A stretch of 64,000 bases of DNA from Streptomyces sp. HmicA12 (GTDB taxonomy: Bacteria > Actinomycetota > Actinomycetes > Streptomycetales > Streptomycetaceae). The translations under genes and the position numbers were made by a program. Positions 1 through 6,773 of this stretch are shown here, one piece after another; position 1 is the first letter of the stretch, and every line of letters begins with the position of its first letter. The DNA is taken from the NCBI RefSeq assembly GCF_000373565.1, contig NZ_KB891798.1, positions 496,206-560,205 of the forward strand. Reading direction: 5' to 3'. The notes beneath the pieces were generated by a model, which was not told the origin of the DNA, did not search any database, and worked only from the letters and a program-made list of their open reading frames with translations.

Positions 1-1
1 G

Positions 2-190
2 CTGACGTTCTGCGACTCGGCACTGCTGAACCACCTGTTGTGGGTGAAGCGGCAGCGCCGGGTGATGCTGACGCGCGTACCGCAGCAGACGCGACGGTTG
101 CTCGAACTCACCGGGACGTCCGATTACCTGGAGGCACACAAGGACGTCGGCGAGGCGGTCCAGGCCGTCGGGCCCCTCTCCGATCATTAG
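2..190 (+). CDS. STAS-domain anti-sigma factor antagonist (5' partial)
   Basis: C-terminal 62 residues of a gene that enters from outside the window and stops with TAG at 188-190. The segment LTFCDSALLNHLL matches the STAS-domain core of SpoIIAA/BldG-like antagonists, in which the DS pair carries the phosphorylatable serine. It is followed by the usual strand-helix end (RRVMLTRVPQQTRRLLELTG). Such proteins bind anti-sigma kinases and free stress sigma factors. Only the tail is visible, so the partner and full domain layout cannot be judged. Confidence 0.7.
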   Translation: MTFCDSALLNHLLWVKRQRRVMLTRVPQQTRRLLELTGTSDYLEAHKDVGEAVQAVGPLSDH

Positions 191-272
191 CAAGGCCCCG
201 TCGGACCGCGACACGACGGGCTCCCGGCGCGATCGGTGCATCGCCGGTGCTCCAGCGGGCACTCGGTGAAGC

Positions 273-545
273 ATGAGTCCTCACGAGGAGCACGGCACCG
301 CGCAGGGCATGGGCGACATGGAACGCGGCACCACGCAGCGGGTGGCGGCACGTCAACGCACCTGGGCGCAGGCCTGGAGCGCACTGTGCGTGCTGCTCGC
401 CCTGTGGTCGGTGGCCTGGGGTGTCGGATGGGCCACCGGCAGCACGGACGCATGGGCCTACGGGCTGGTGGGACTGATCCTGCTGGGGTGCGCGCTCTGG
501 GCACGGCGGTCCGCCGTCCGGAACGCGCCACCGCGCCATCTGTGA
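273..545 (+). CDS. small membrane protein, function unknown
   Basis: Encodes 90 residues. A polar N-terminus of about 30 residues is followed by two hydrophobic stretches (about 34-54 and 60-77) and a basic tail, so two membrane helices are likely. The ATG at 273 follows a GGTGAAGC stretch that could serve as a weak ribosome-binding site; a second ATG at 309 is possible. It lies between the STAS gene and the convergent beta-lactamase-regulator-like gene. No family was recognised. Confidence 0.5.
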   Translation: MSPHEEHGTAQGMGDMERGTTQRVAARQRTWAQAWSALCVLLALWSVAWGVGWATGSTDAWAYGLVGLILLGCALWARRSAVRNAPPRHL

Positions 546-581
546 GGCCGGCCCGGGAGGGCCTGCGGGAAGGCGCCCCGC

Positions 582-1511
582 TCACTTCACTCGCTGATGA
601 GCCGGGCGAGTTCGACGCCGCAGGTGGTCGCGCAAGGTACGCGCCGCGTGGCCCATCAGTGCCTCCGCGCCCGGTTGACTGCTGGCGGGCACCAGGGACT
701 CCGTGAGCGCGACGACGGCGAAGCACTGGCCGTCGGTGTGCTCCACGACCCCCACTTCATGACGGAGATTCAGCAGGGTGCCGGTCTTGGACGACCAGAC
801 GGTCGCGTCCGAGCTGAAGTCGGGCGCCAGGCGGTGGCGCAGCAGGTTGTGCCGCATCAACTCACGTACCCGCTCGGCCGTCGCGGTCGGTACGGCCGAG
901 GGCAGCCACAACGCCTGGAGCAGGTCCGCCCAGGCCCGTGCGGTGCCGGTGTTGGCACGGCTGGTGTCGAGCTGGGGCAGCCGGTGTCCGCGTCCCGCGG
1001 TGCTCGCCCCGATGGCCAGGGCGTGCGCCAAGTGGGCCTGACCGGGGCCCAGTTGCTCCTGCGGCGTCTCGCTGAGCTCCTCGGTGCGGTGCCGGATGGT
1101 GATGCCCGTCAGACCCCATCGCCGCAGTTGTTCCGTCACCCGATCCGGCGGCGTGAGGTCGAACAGGGCGTCGGCCGCCGTGCCGTCGCTCATGCACGTG
1201 CTCAGGTAGAGGAGATCGTCCAGGGCCACGCGCGCCGGGTGGCGAAAGCGGCTCAGGCCGGTCGGGCCGGAGGTGGTGATCCGTCCGGGCGCCACCTCGA
1301 CGGCGTGGGCGCCGTCCAGTTCACCGCGCCGGATACGGTCCACCGTGGCGAGGGCGAGCGGCAGCTTCACGAGCGATGCGGACGGCAACGGTACGTCCGG
1401 ATCGAGGCCGACCTCGTCGCCCGTTGCCAGGTCGCGTACCAGCAGGCTGGCGCGCAGCCCGCCGTCGTCCAATTCGTCGCGCAGCGTGCGCAGCAGCGTC
1501 TCGGTGCTCAT
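582..1511 (-). CDS. blaB: BlaB-like cytoplasmic serine penicillin-recognising protein
   Basis: A 309-residue protein of the class A beta-lactamase fold with no signal peptide or lipobox. It keeps S46-L-V-K49 (SxxK), S108-D-G (in place of SDN) and K242-T-G. Its start overlaps the end of the upstream LysR gene by 4 nt, so the two are probably co-translated. This order, LysR then leaderless SxxK/SDG/KTG protein, diverging from a secreted beta-lactamase, matches blaA-blaB-blaL of Streptomyces cacaoi. There BlaB is a regulatory protein needed for induction and is not itself a beta-lactamase. I infer the same role. A plain cytosolic serine hydrolase is the alternative. Confidence 0.75.
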   Translation of the reverse strand: MSTETLLRTLRDELDDGGLRASLLVRDLATGDEVGLDPDVPLPSASLVKLPLALATVDRIRRGELDGAHAVEVAPGRITTSGPTGLSRFRHPARVALDDLLYLSTCMSDGTAADALFDLTPPDRVTEQLRRWGLTGITIRHRTEELSETPQEQLGPGQAHLAHALAIGASTAGRGHRLPQLDTSRANTGTARAWADLLQALWLPSAVPTATAERVRELMRHNLLRHRLAPDFSSDATVWSSKTGTLLNLRHEVGVVEHTDGQCFAVVALTESLVPASSQPGAEALMGHAARTLRDHLRRRTRPAHQRVK

Positions 1512-2443
1512 ACGCCCGCTGCCTCGACCGCCGCGTCCAGGACAGACGGGTCCGTCGCCGGCTCGCCGTCAGCCCCCGTGGCGCCGAGACATCGACCGAT
1601 CTGTACGCCGAGCCTGGTGAGCGCCGGTGGCGGTGTGCCATGGGCCGCCGTGCGCAGCACGTACCCGCGGGTGGGGGTGAACTCGCCCAACGGCCGCCAG
1701 AGCAGGCCGAGCGAGCGGGCCTGGGCGACGGAGCACAGCAGCAGGTCGGGCGCGGCGTGCACTTCGGCCGCCGCCGTCGTGAGGTCCTTCGCGGTCGCCA
1801 GCTGGGTGGGCCGGAGCCCGACCGCGTCGCACAGCCGGGACAGCGGGTCCCGCAGGTGCGGGACGTCGTCCTCCGGCTGCAGCCAGAGGCGGCGGGCCGG
1901 GCCGCGCGCGGTGCGGCCCACCCGCAGGGTCTCGACGTGGATGAACCCGTCACCGGGATCGTCGGCGGTGGCCAGCCCCAGGGGGATCGGCCAGGCCGCC
2001 TCCGAGGCGGGGACCGCGAGCAGCGCGGCCTGAACCCGCCCCGCCAGGAGCAGTTCGGCGCGGCGGGCCGGGGGCGCCGCCTGCGGCTCCAGCGGAATGC
2101 CCAGGCCGCGGGCCTCGGCGATGAGCAGGGCGAGACCGCTGGTCGGGCAGGTCTCGGGCACGGCGAGCCGCCATGGCCTGCGGTGCGCGGCGGCGGCCTC
2201 GTGCAGCAGCCCGTCCGCGTCCTCGACGAGCCGGCGGGCGTGCGGCAGCATCTCGCGGCCGAACGGGGTGAGTACGGCGCGTCGCACCGTCCGCTCGAAC
2301 AGTCGCGCCCCGAGGTGCGCTTCGAGGGCGGCGACGCGGCGGCTCACGACCGGCTGGGAGACGCCGGCGGCCGCCGCACCGTCGGTGAAGCCGTTGTGAT
2401 CGCTGACGTTGACGAAAGCGCGACATGCTCCGAGCAGATCCAC
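1508..2443 (-). CDS. blaA: LysR-type regulator of the beta-lactamase locus (BlaA-like)
   Basis: 311 residues with a GTG start. An N-terminal winged helix-turn-helix covers about residues 1-60 (AAAAGVSQPVVSRRVAALEAHLG); the rest is the effector-binding domain. It diverges from the lipoprotein beta-lactamase gene at 2613 and is followed, with a 4-nt overlap, by the BlaB-like gene. A T-N11-A dyad lies 11 bp upstream of its start, as expected for autoregulation and control of the divergent gene. In S. cacaoi the equivalent BlaA activates blaL on exposure to beta-lactams. LysR membership is certain; the specific role is inferred from synteny. Confidence 0.8.
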   Translation of the reverse strand: MDLLGACRAFVNVSDHNGFTDGAAAAGVSQPVVSRRVAALEAHLGARLFERTVRRAVLTPFGREMLPHARRLVEDADGLLHEAAAAHRRPWRLAVPETCPTSGLALLIAEARGLGIPLEPQAAPPARRAELLLAGRVQAALLAVPASEAAWPIPLGLATADDPGDGFIHVETLRVGRTARGPARRLWLQPEDDVPHLRDPLSRLCDAVGLRPTQLATAKDLTTAAAEVHAAPDLLLCSVAQARSLGLLWRPLGEFTPTRGYVLRTAAHGTPPPALTRLGVQIGRCLGATGADGEPATDPSVLDAAVEAAGV

Positions 2444-2454
2444 CCCGCCACTCT

Positions 2455-2469
2455 ATGCGGATCGTGCAT
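2455..2469. promoter_or_regulatory. T-N11-A LysR-type operator (bla locus)
   Basis: ATGCGGATCGTGCAT: the ATGC/GCAT arms form a dyad whose T2456 and A2468 are separated by exactly 11 nt, the classic LysR box. It lies between the divergent LysR gene (start 2443) and the beta-lactamase gene (start 2613). Confidence 0.6.
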
Positions 2470-2612
2470 GAAATCCGGGGTGAACGTATTGGTAGCCGAA
2501 CCGAGTGATCGGCGAGGGTGTGCGACAGGGCGTCACTGATGCCCCGGCCGGACCCCTGCGCGGGTCGGCCGTCCGCGCCCCGAGGCCGGGGCCCACCGGA
2601 GGGAACCGCTTG

Positions 2613-3590
2613 ATGAGGCGTCACCGACCGAACCACCGCCGCGCCGCGCGGATGGGCCGCGCGAGCATCACCCTCACCGCCGTCCTCACCCTCCTGTCCG
2701 CCGCGGGCTGCGGACAGGACACCAGCGCGAGCGGCGGCGGGCAGTCCGCCACGGCGTCCGTCCGACCGGCCGATCCGGCCGAGCGTTCCGGCCGACAGGA
2801 CGAGGCGTTCGCCCGCCTGGAGCGCGAGTACGGCGCACACCTCGGCCTCTACGCGGTCGACACCGGCAGTGGCCGCGAGGTGACCTGGAACGACACCCGG
2901 CGCTTCTCGTACAACTCGACCATCAAAGCCTCACTGGCCGCGGCGGTCCTGCACAAGAACGGCATCGACGGCATGGACCGCGTACTGCACTACGACCGGT
3001 CCGACCTCGTCGCCAACTCTCCCGTCAGCGAGAAGCACGTGGACTCGGGCATGAGTCTTCGCGCGCTGTGCGACGCGGCCGTCCGGTACAGCGACAACAC
3101 CGCCGCCAACGTCCTGTTCGAGGACATCGGCGGCCCGGGCCGGCTGGGCGAGTTCCTCAAGAGCGAGCTGCACGACAAGACCACGCGGACCGACCGCCAC
3201 GAGACCGGCCTGAGCGAGTGGAGCCCGGGGGAGAAGCACGACACGTCCACACCCCGTCAGATGGCGTCCAACCTGCGCGGCCTCGTCCTCGGAGACACGC
3301 TGCCCACGGCCGAGCGGCGCCAACTGACCACCTGGCTGCGGACGAACACCACGGGCGCGACGACCATCCGGGCCGGGCTGCCGAAGGGCTGGATCGTCGG
3401 GGACAAGACCGGTACCGGCGTCTACTACGCGGCACGCGACGACATCGCGGTCATCTGGCCGCCCGGCCGCAAGCCGTTGGTGATGGCGATCCTCACCTAC
3501 CGCGACGGCGAGAAGAACGCCGAGGCGAACGACAAGCTCCTGGCCGACGCGGCACGCGCCGCCGTCACCGCACTCGACGCCGACCACTGA
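2613..3590 (+). CDS. blaL: class A beta-lactamase, lipoprotein
   Basis: 325 residues. The ATG at 2613 is preceded 9 nt upstream by GGAGGG (2598-2603). An arginine-rich N-region, a hydrophobic core and a lipobox ending in C33 predict a membrane-anchored extracytoplasmic enzyme. All class A motifs are present: S102-T-I-K105, S160-D-N162, the omega-loop glutamate E197 in RHETGLSEW, and K265-T-G267. It hydrolyses the beta-lactam amide bond. The gene diverges from the BlaA/BlaB-like pair, so inducible expression is expected. A role in self-protection or resistance is likely; substrate range cannot be read from sequence. Confidence 0.92.
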   Translation: MRRHRPNHRRAARMGRASITLTAVLTLLSAAGCGQDTSASGGGQSATASVRPADPAERSGRQDEAFARLEREYGAHLGLYAVDTGSGREVTWNDTRRFSYNSTIKASLAAAVLHKNGIDGMDRVLHYDRSDLVANSPVSEKHVDSGMSLRALCDAAVRYSDNTAANVLFEDIGGPGRLGEFLKSELHDKTTRTDRHETGLSEWSPGEKHDTSTPRQMASNLRGLVLGDTLPTAERRQLTTWLRTNTTGATTIRAGLPKGWIVGDKTGTGVYYAARDDIAVIWPPGRKPLVMAILTYRDGEKNAEANDKLLADAARAAVTALDADH

Positions 3591-3717
3591 GCGGCCGGAG
3601 GCGAGCGCAAGGGGCCGTCCCCGGTGTGAGCGTGCTCGTCTCGATGCCGTCCGGTGGTGAAGTGCTCGCGCGTACGCTGAGACCCGGACCGTGCGCACGC
3701 GTCGCTGTGGGGGAGAC

Positions 3718-4212
3718 ATGGTTGATGACCGCCGTGATCTGGCCGAGGCCGGGCGGATCCTTGCCCGGGTCCGCGACCTGCTGGGCCAGGAGGAGAAGCT
3801 CCTGCGCGACGAGTTCGGCGACGTGCGGCGCTCCGGCGACCACTCCGCCGGCAGCCCCGCGCAGACCCTGCAGGGCATCAACCAGATGCACAACTGCGCG
3901 CAGGATGCCCTGCAGGGCATCGCCGTGGCCCTCGGATACATCGAGCTGGGCATGGAGGACGAGGCCCGGCGGTGGACCGCTCGGGCGCGTCGCACACCGG
4001 TCGGCATTCCTTCCGGCGCGGAGAGGATGCGGCGCCCGCTCGGCGCGTCCACGATCGAGGCCCTGGAGCTCGCCCGTACCCACCTCGGTGGCTTCTTCCG
4101 GACCGAGGCCTGGGCGATGAGCGTGGACATCGTGCTGCTGTCACCGCAGGCGACCTACCCGCCCGACGACTGGCGCGAGTACGACCGGCGGCACCTGCAC
4201 AAGCCTGAGTGA
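3718..4212 (+). CDS. conserved hypothetical protein, helical
   Basis: 164 residues, starting at an ATG right behind a G-rich stretch (GGGGGAG, short spacing). The N-terminal 60 residues look like a long helix (RRDLAEAGRILARVRDLLGQ and following), and the whole protein is charged and soluble. No signal peptide, membrane helix or catalytic motif was recognised. It is convergent with the DoxX gene and follows the beta-lactamase gene after a 127-nt gap, so it is probably a separate unit. Confidence 0.6.
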   Translation: MVDDRRDLAEAGRILARVRDLLGQEEKLLRDEFGDVRRSGDHSAGSPAQTLQGINQMHNCAQDALQGIAVALGYIELGMEDEARRWTARARRTPVGIPSGAERMRRPLGASTIEALELARTHLGGFFRTEAWAMSVDIVLLSPQATYPPDDWREYDRRHLHKPE

Positions 4213-4239
4213 CCGGTCGCGCCTGACGGGGCCGATGGG

Positions 4240-4602
4240 TCACAGCCAGACGGTCGCCAGCCACACGGTCACGGCCGCGGTGACGAAGAGCGCGACGTTG
4301 AGGCCGATCCGCCGGTCCCCGAGACGCAGGTGGACCGCGGTCGCGCCGATCTGCAGGACGGCGAAGCCGATGGCGGCGACGAGGGCCAGCCAGGCCGCGA
4401 TGCCGCTCAGCGGGGGCAGGACCAGCCCGAACGCGCCGAGCACCTCGACCAGCCCGATGGCCCTGACGCCCGCCATCGGCATGCTGTCCACCCAGACCAT
4501 CATCGGCCGGAGCCGGTCACGGCTGCGGACCAGCTTCACTCCGCCCCCGTAGAGGTAGAAGAGGGCGAGCAGACCGGCGACGATCCAGTAAGCGACGTTC
4601 AC
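4240..4602 (-). CDS. DoxX-family membrane protein
   Basis: 120 residues with four hydrophobic segments (about 4-20, 45-62, 66-86 and 97-117), matching the four-helix DoxX-like family. A GTG start at 4602 (VNVAYWIVAGLLALFY) was chosen because the upstream in-frame sequence is not coding-like. DoxX-type proteins are linked to redox or quinone functions in membranes. The gene diverges from a LysR regulator (start 4763), with a perfect dyad beside the regulator start, so it is the likely target of that LysR. Confidence 0.75.
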   Translation of the reverse strand: MNVAYWIVAGLLALFYLYGGGVKLVRSRDRLRPMMVWVDSMPMAGVRAIGLVEVLGAFGLVLPPLSGIAAWLALVAAIGFAVLQIGATAVHLRLGDRRIGLNVALFVTAAVTVWLATVWL

Positions 4603-4736
4603 TGATTTCCACCCTGCGTTGAACGGTCCGGTTCGGGCGGCCGGGGCGCCGTGAGGACAATGAGGCCTCCGGGTTTCGGCCATGCCTCGATTCCACGGCC
4701 AGAACGTCACCGTGTCCAAGACTCATTGTGAGACGC

Positions 4737-4755
4737 CGATACCGTGCGGGTATCG
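4737..4755. promoter_or_regulatory. perfect LysR-type dyad between doxX and lysR
   Basis: CGATACC (4737-4743) and GGTATCG (4749-4755) form a perfect 7-bp inverted repeat around GTGCG. T4740 and A4752 fit T-N11-A. It ends 7 nt before the LysR start codon at 4763, a position suited to autorepression. Confidence 0.7.
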
Positions 4756-4762
4756 TCGCAGC

Positions 4763-5647
4763 ATGGAGCTGCGGACCCTGCGCTATTTCGTCGCGGTCGC
4801 CGAGGAGCTGCACTTCGGCCGGGCCGCCGCCCGACTGCACATGAGCCAGCCGCCTCTGAGCCGGGCGATCAGACGGCTGGAGACCGAGGTCGGCGCCGAG
4901 CTGTTCGACCGGTCGCCCGCCGGCGTCTCGCTCACCGCGGTGGGGACCGTGCTGCTCCAAGAGGCGCGCGACCTGCTCGGCCAGGCCGAGCGGATGCGCG
5001 TACGCGTCGCCGCGGCGGCCGGCACCGCGTCCCTCACCGTCGGCCTCCTCGGCGACAGCGCCGATCCCGACGTCCGCCGACTGGCCGCGGACTACCGGCT
5101 GCGGCACCCGCACGTCGAAGTGCGCATCCGCGAGACCGGGCTCGCCGACCCCACCTGCGGACTGCACGCCGGGCTGGTCGACATCGCCCTGACCCGCGCG
5201 CCGTTCGACCAGACCGGCCTGGAGGTGCGCGAGTTGCGTGCCGACCGGGTCGGAGCGCTGCTGCGCGCCGACGACCGGCTGGCCGACCGCGACGCGGTGC
5301 GCCTGGCGGACCTGGCCGACCGTCGCTGGTTCGTCTTCCCGGAGGGCACCGACCCCGTCTGGCAGTCGTACTGGAACGGGGGCGAGCCGCGCGAAGGGCC
5401 CGTCGTGCGCGCGGTCCAGGAGTGCCGGCAAGCAGTTCTGTGGAACGGCACGGTCGGCATGACGCTGCTGACCCACGAGGCGGGGGAAGGGCTCGCGGTC
5501 GTGCCGCTCATCGACATGGAGCCGAGCCGTGCGGTGGTGGCCTGGAACGCCGGTGACCCGAATCCCCTGGTCCGCTCGTTCGCCGAGACCGCCGTCGCCG
5601 CCTATCGCGTACGCGGGCCGCACCGGCACACCCGCACGGTCGACTGA
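4763..5647 (+). CDS. LysR-family transcriptional regulator
   Basis: 294 residues. It opens directly with the LysR helix-turn-helix (MELRTLRYFVAVAEELHFGR, then AAARLHMSQPPLSRAIRRLE), followed by a periplasmic-binding-protein-like effector domain. The ATG at 4763 is set by the family's normal N-terminus. It diverges from the DoxX gene, and the dyad at 4737-4755 probably serves both promoters. The effector is unknown. Confidence 0.9.
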   Translation: MELRTLRYFVAVAEELHFGRAAARLHMSQPPLSRAIRRLETEVGAELFDRSPAGVSLTAVGTVLLQEARDLLGQAERMRVRVAAAAGTASLTVGLLGDSADPDVRRLAADYRLRHPHVEVRIRETGLADPTCGLHAGLVDIALTRAPFDQTGLEVRELRADRVGALLRADDRLADRDAVRLADLADRRWFVFPEGTDPVWQSYWNGGEPREGPVVRAVQECRQAVLWNGTVGMTLLTHEAGEGLAVVPLIDMEPSRAVVAWNAGDPNPLVRSFAETAVAAYRVRGPHRHTRTVD

Positions 5648-5689
5648 GCCGCCGAGCCCCTTGTCAGTGCCGTGTCCTACGTTTCCACC

Positions 5690-6118
5690 ATGGCTTCCTT
5701 CACCGACCTCAACTTCAAGCTCGTCGTCGTCGAGCGGCTCATGTACACCGACGGAACACTGGCGCCCCCGTTCCGCCTCGCCGACGTACTGAAGGAACGG
5801 GAACTCGGTGACGACCCGTGGGAGTACGCGTACGCGCACGACCTCGCGTACAAGGTGGTGCCCGAGGCCCGCGCGTACTTCGAGACGCTGGAGATGGGCG
5901 ACGAACTCCTGGCCTCGGTCGAGGAACTGGTGATGGACGGCGGGCTCGAGGTCTATCAGGAGTGCGCGCCCGTCTGGGACGGGGAGGACGACCTGTTCGA
6001 CATCGCCACCCTTGACGACCTCGCCCTGCTGCCGAATCTCCGGCGCGTCATCGGCTCCGAGTTCCTCGGCCCCGAGTTGCGGGCCGCACTCACGGCCCGC
6101 GGTGTCGTCGCCGACTGA
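5690..6118 (+). CDS. conserved hypothetical protein (possibly DUF6892-type)
   Basis: 142 residues, acidic and soluble. The start at 5690 (MASFTDLNFKLVVVERLMYT) is preferred over an upstream ATG-like codon at 5672 because the conserved-looking part begins there. The body holds a paired-helix pattern (GDELLASVEELVMDGGLEVYQE) and an acidic run (WDGEDDLFDI). It resembles small streptomycete proteins of unknown function, perhaps DUF6892, but that assignment is from memory. A hairpin at 6127-6150 follows the stop. Confidence 0.6.
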   Translation: MASFTDLNFKLVVVERLMYTDGTLAPPFRLADVLKERELGDDPWEYAYAHDLAYKVVPEARAYFETLEMGDELLASVEELVMDGGLEVYQECAPVWDGEDDLFDIATLDDLALLPNLRRVIGSEFLGPELRAALTARGVVAD

Positions 6119-6126
6119 AGGCGTAC

Positions 6127-6150
6127 GGAGAACCGGCATGATGGTTCTCC
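6127..6150. terminator. bidirectional hairpin between convergent genes
   Basis: GGAGAACC (6127-6134) pairs perfectly with GGTTCTCC (6143-6150) across an 8-nt loop. It lies between the convergent genes ending at 6118 and 6159 and has no U-tract, as is usual in streptomycetes. Confidence 0.6.
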
Positions 6151-6158
6151 ACGGCTCG

Positions 6159-6773
6159 TCAGCCCAGCTGGTCACGCACCGTTTCCCGCCGCAGGAAAGC
6201 GAGTTGAGCCTTCTTCTCCGGCAGGTACACCTCCGGCAGGTCGACCTCGGGCAGGACCACCTCGGGGCCGGCCGTGAAGCCTTGGCGCAGGAAGCGCTGG
6301 ACGGCCTTCTCATTGCGCACGTCGGGATCGACGACGATGCGGGCGCGGTCGGGCCTGAGGAGGATGTACCGGATGAGGGTCTGCGTCAGGGCCGCCGTCC
6401 AGCCGCTGCGGGTGCCCTCCGGGCCTGCCGGCGCGAGCAGCAAGTGGACGCCGATGTCGCCCGGTTCGACGGAGTAGCACTCGCTCACCCGGTCGGCCTC
6501 GGGCTCGTAGGTCTGGAGCAGGGCGACGGGGGCACCGTCCTTGAGTGCCAGGTAGGCGTGGTGCGTGTCCAGGGCGTCCATGTGGGCGTACACGTCGGCG
6601 ACCTGGTCGCGCGTCAGACCGGTCATGCCCCAGAAGACGGCGCGCTCCTCGCTCACCCAGCCGTGGACCACCTCCGCGTCGCGGGCGGCGTCGAGGGCGA
6701 GGACGCGCACGGTGCCGAAGCCGTCGAGGAGGTGCTCGTACACGGCGGTGCGGGAGGCATACGGATCAGACAT
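6159..6773 (-). CDS. GNAT acyltransferase, siderophore-associated (DesH-like)
   Basis: 204 residues of the GNAT fold related to hydroxamate-siderophore acyltransferases: an N-terminal strand-helix pair, then SECYSVEPGDIGVHLLLAPAG and the acyl-CoA-binding segment IVVDPDVRNEKAVQRFLRQGF. It overlaps the upstream penicillin-acylase gene by 8 nt, so they are translationally coupled and share the iron box at 8868-8886. In Streptomyces desferrioxamine clusters a GNAT (DesH) accompanies a penicillin amidase (DesG). I infer a role in acylating a hydroxamate amine. The natural acyl donor is not predictable. Confidence 0.75.
   Translation of the reverse strand: MSDPYASRTAVYEHLLDGFGTVRVLALDAARDAEVVHGWVSEERAVFWGMTGLTRDQVADVYAHMDALDTHHAYLALKDGAPVALLQTYEPEADRVSECYSVEPGDIGVHLLLAPAGPEGTRSGWTAALTQTLIRYILLRPDRARIVVDPDVRNEKAVQRFLRQGFTAGPEVVLPEVDLPEVYLPEKKAQLAFLRRETVRDQLG

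Noticed and set aside
582-2033. Long plus-strand open frame opposite the BlaB/LysR-like genes
   Set aside because: Arg/Gly/Pro-rich translation with no family resemblance, antisense to two clear genes; typical shadow frame of GC-rich DNA.
4517-6313. 598-codon minus-strand open frame over the LysR and hypothetical genes
   Set aside because: It spans the dyad and convergent gene ends and has no recognisable domain; codon bias belongs to the plus-strand genes.
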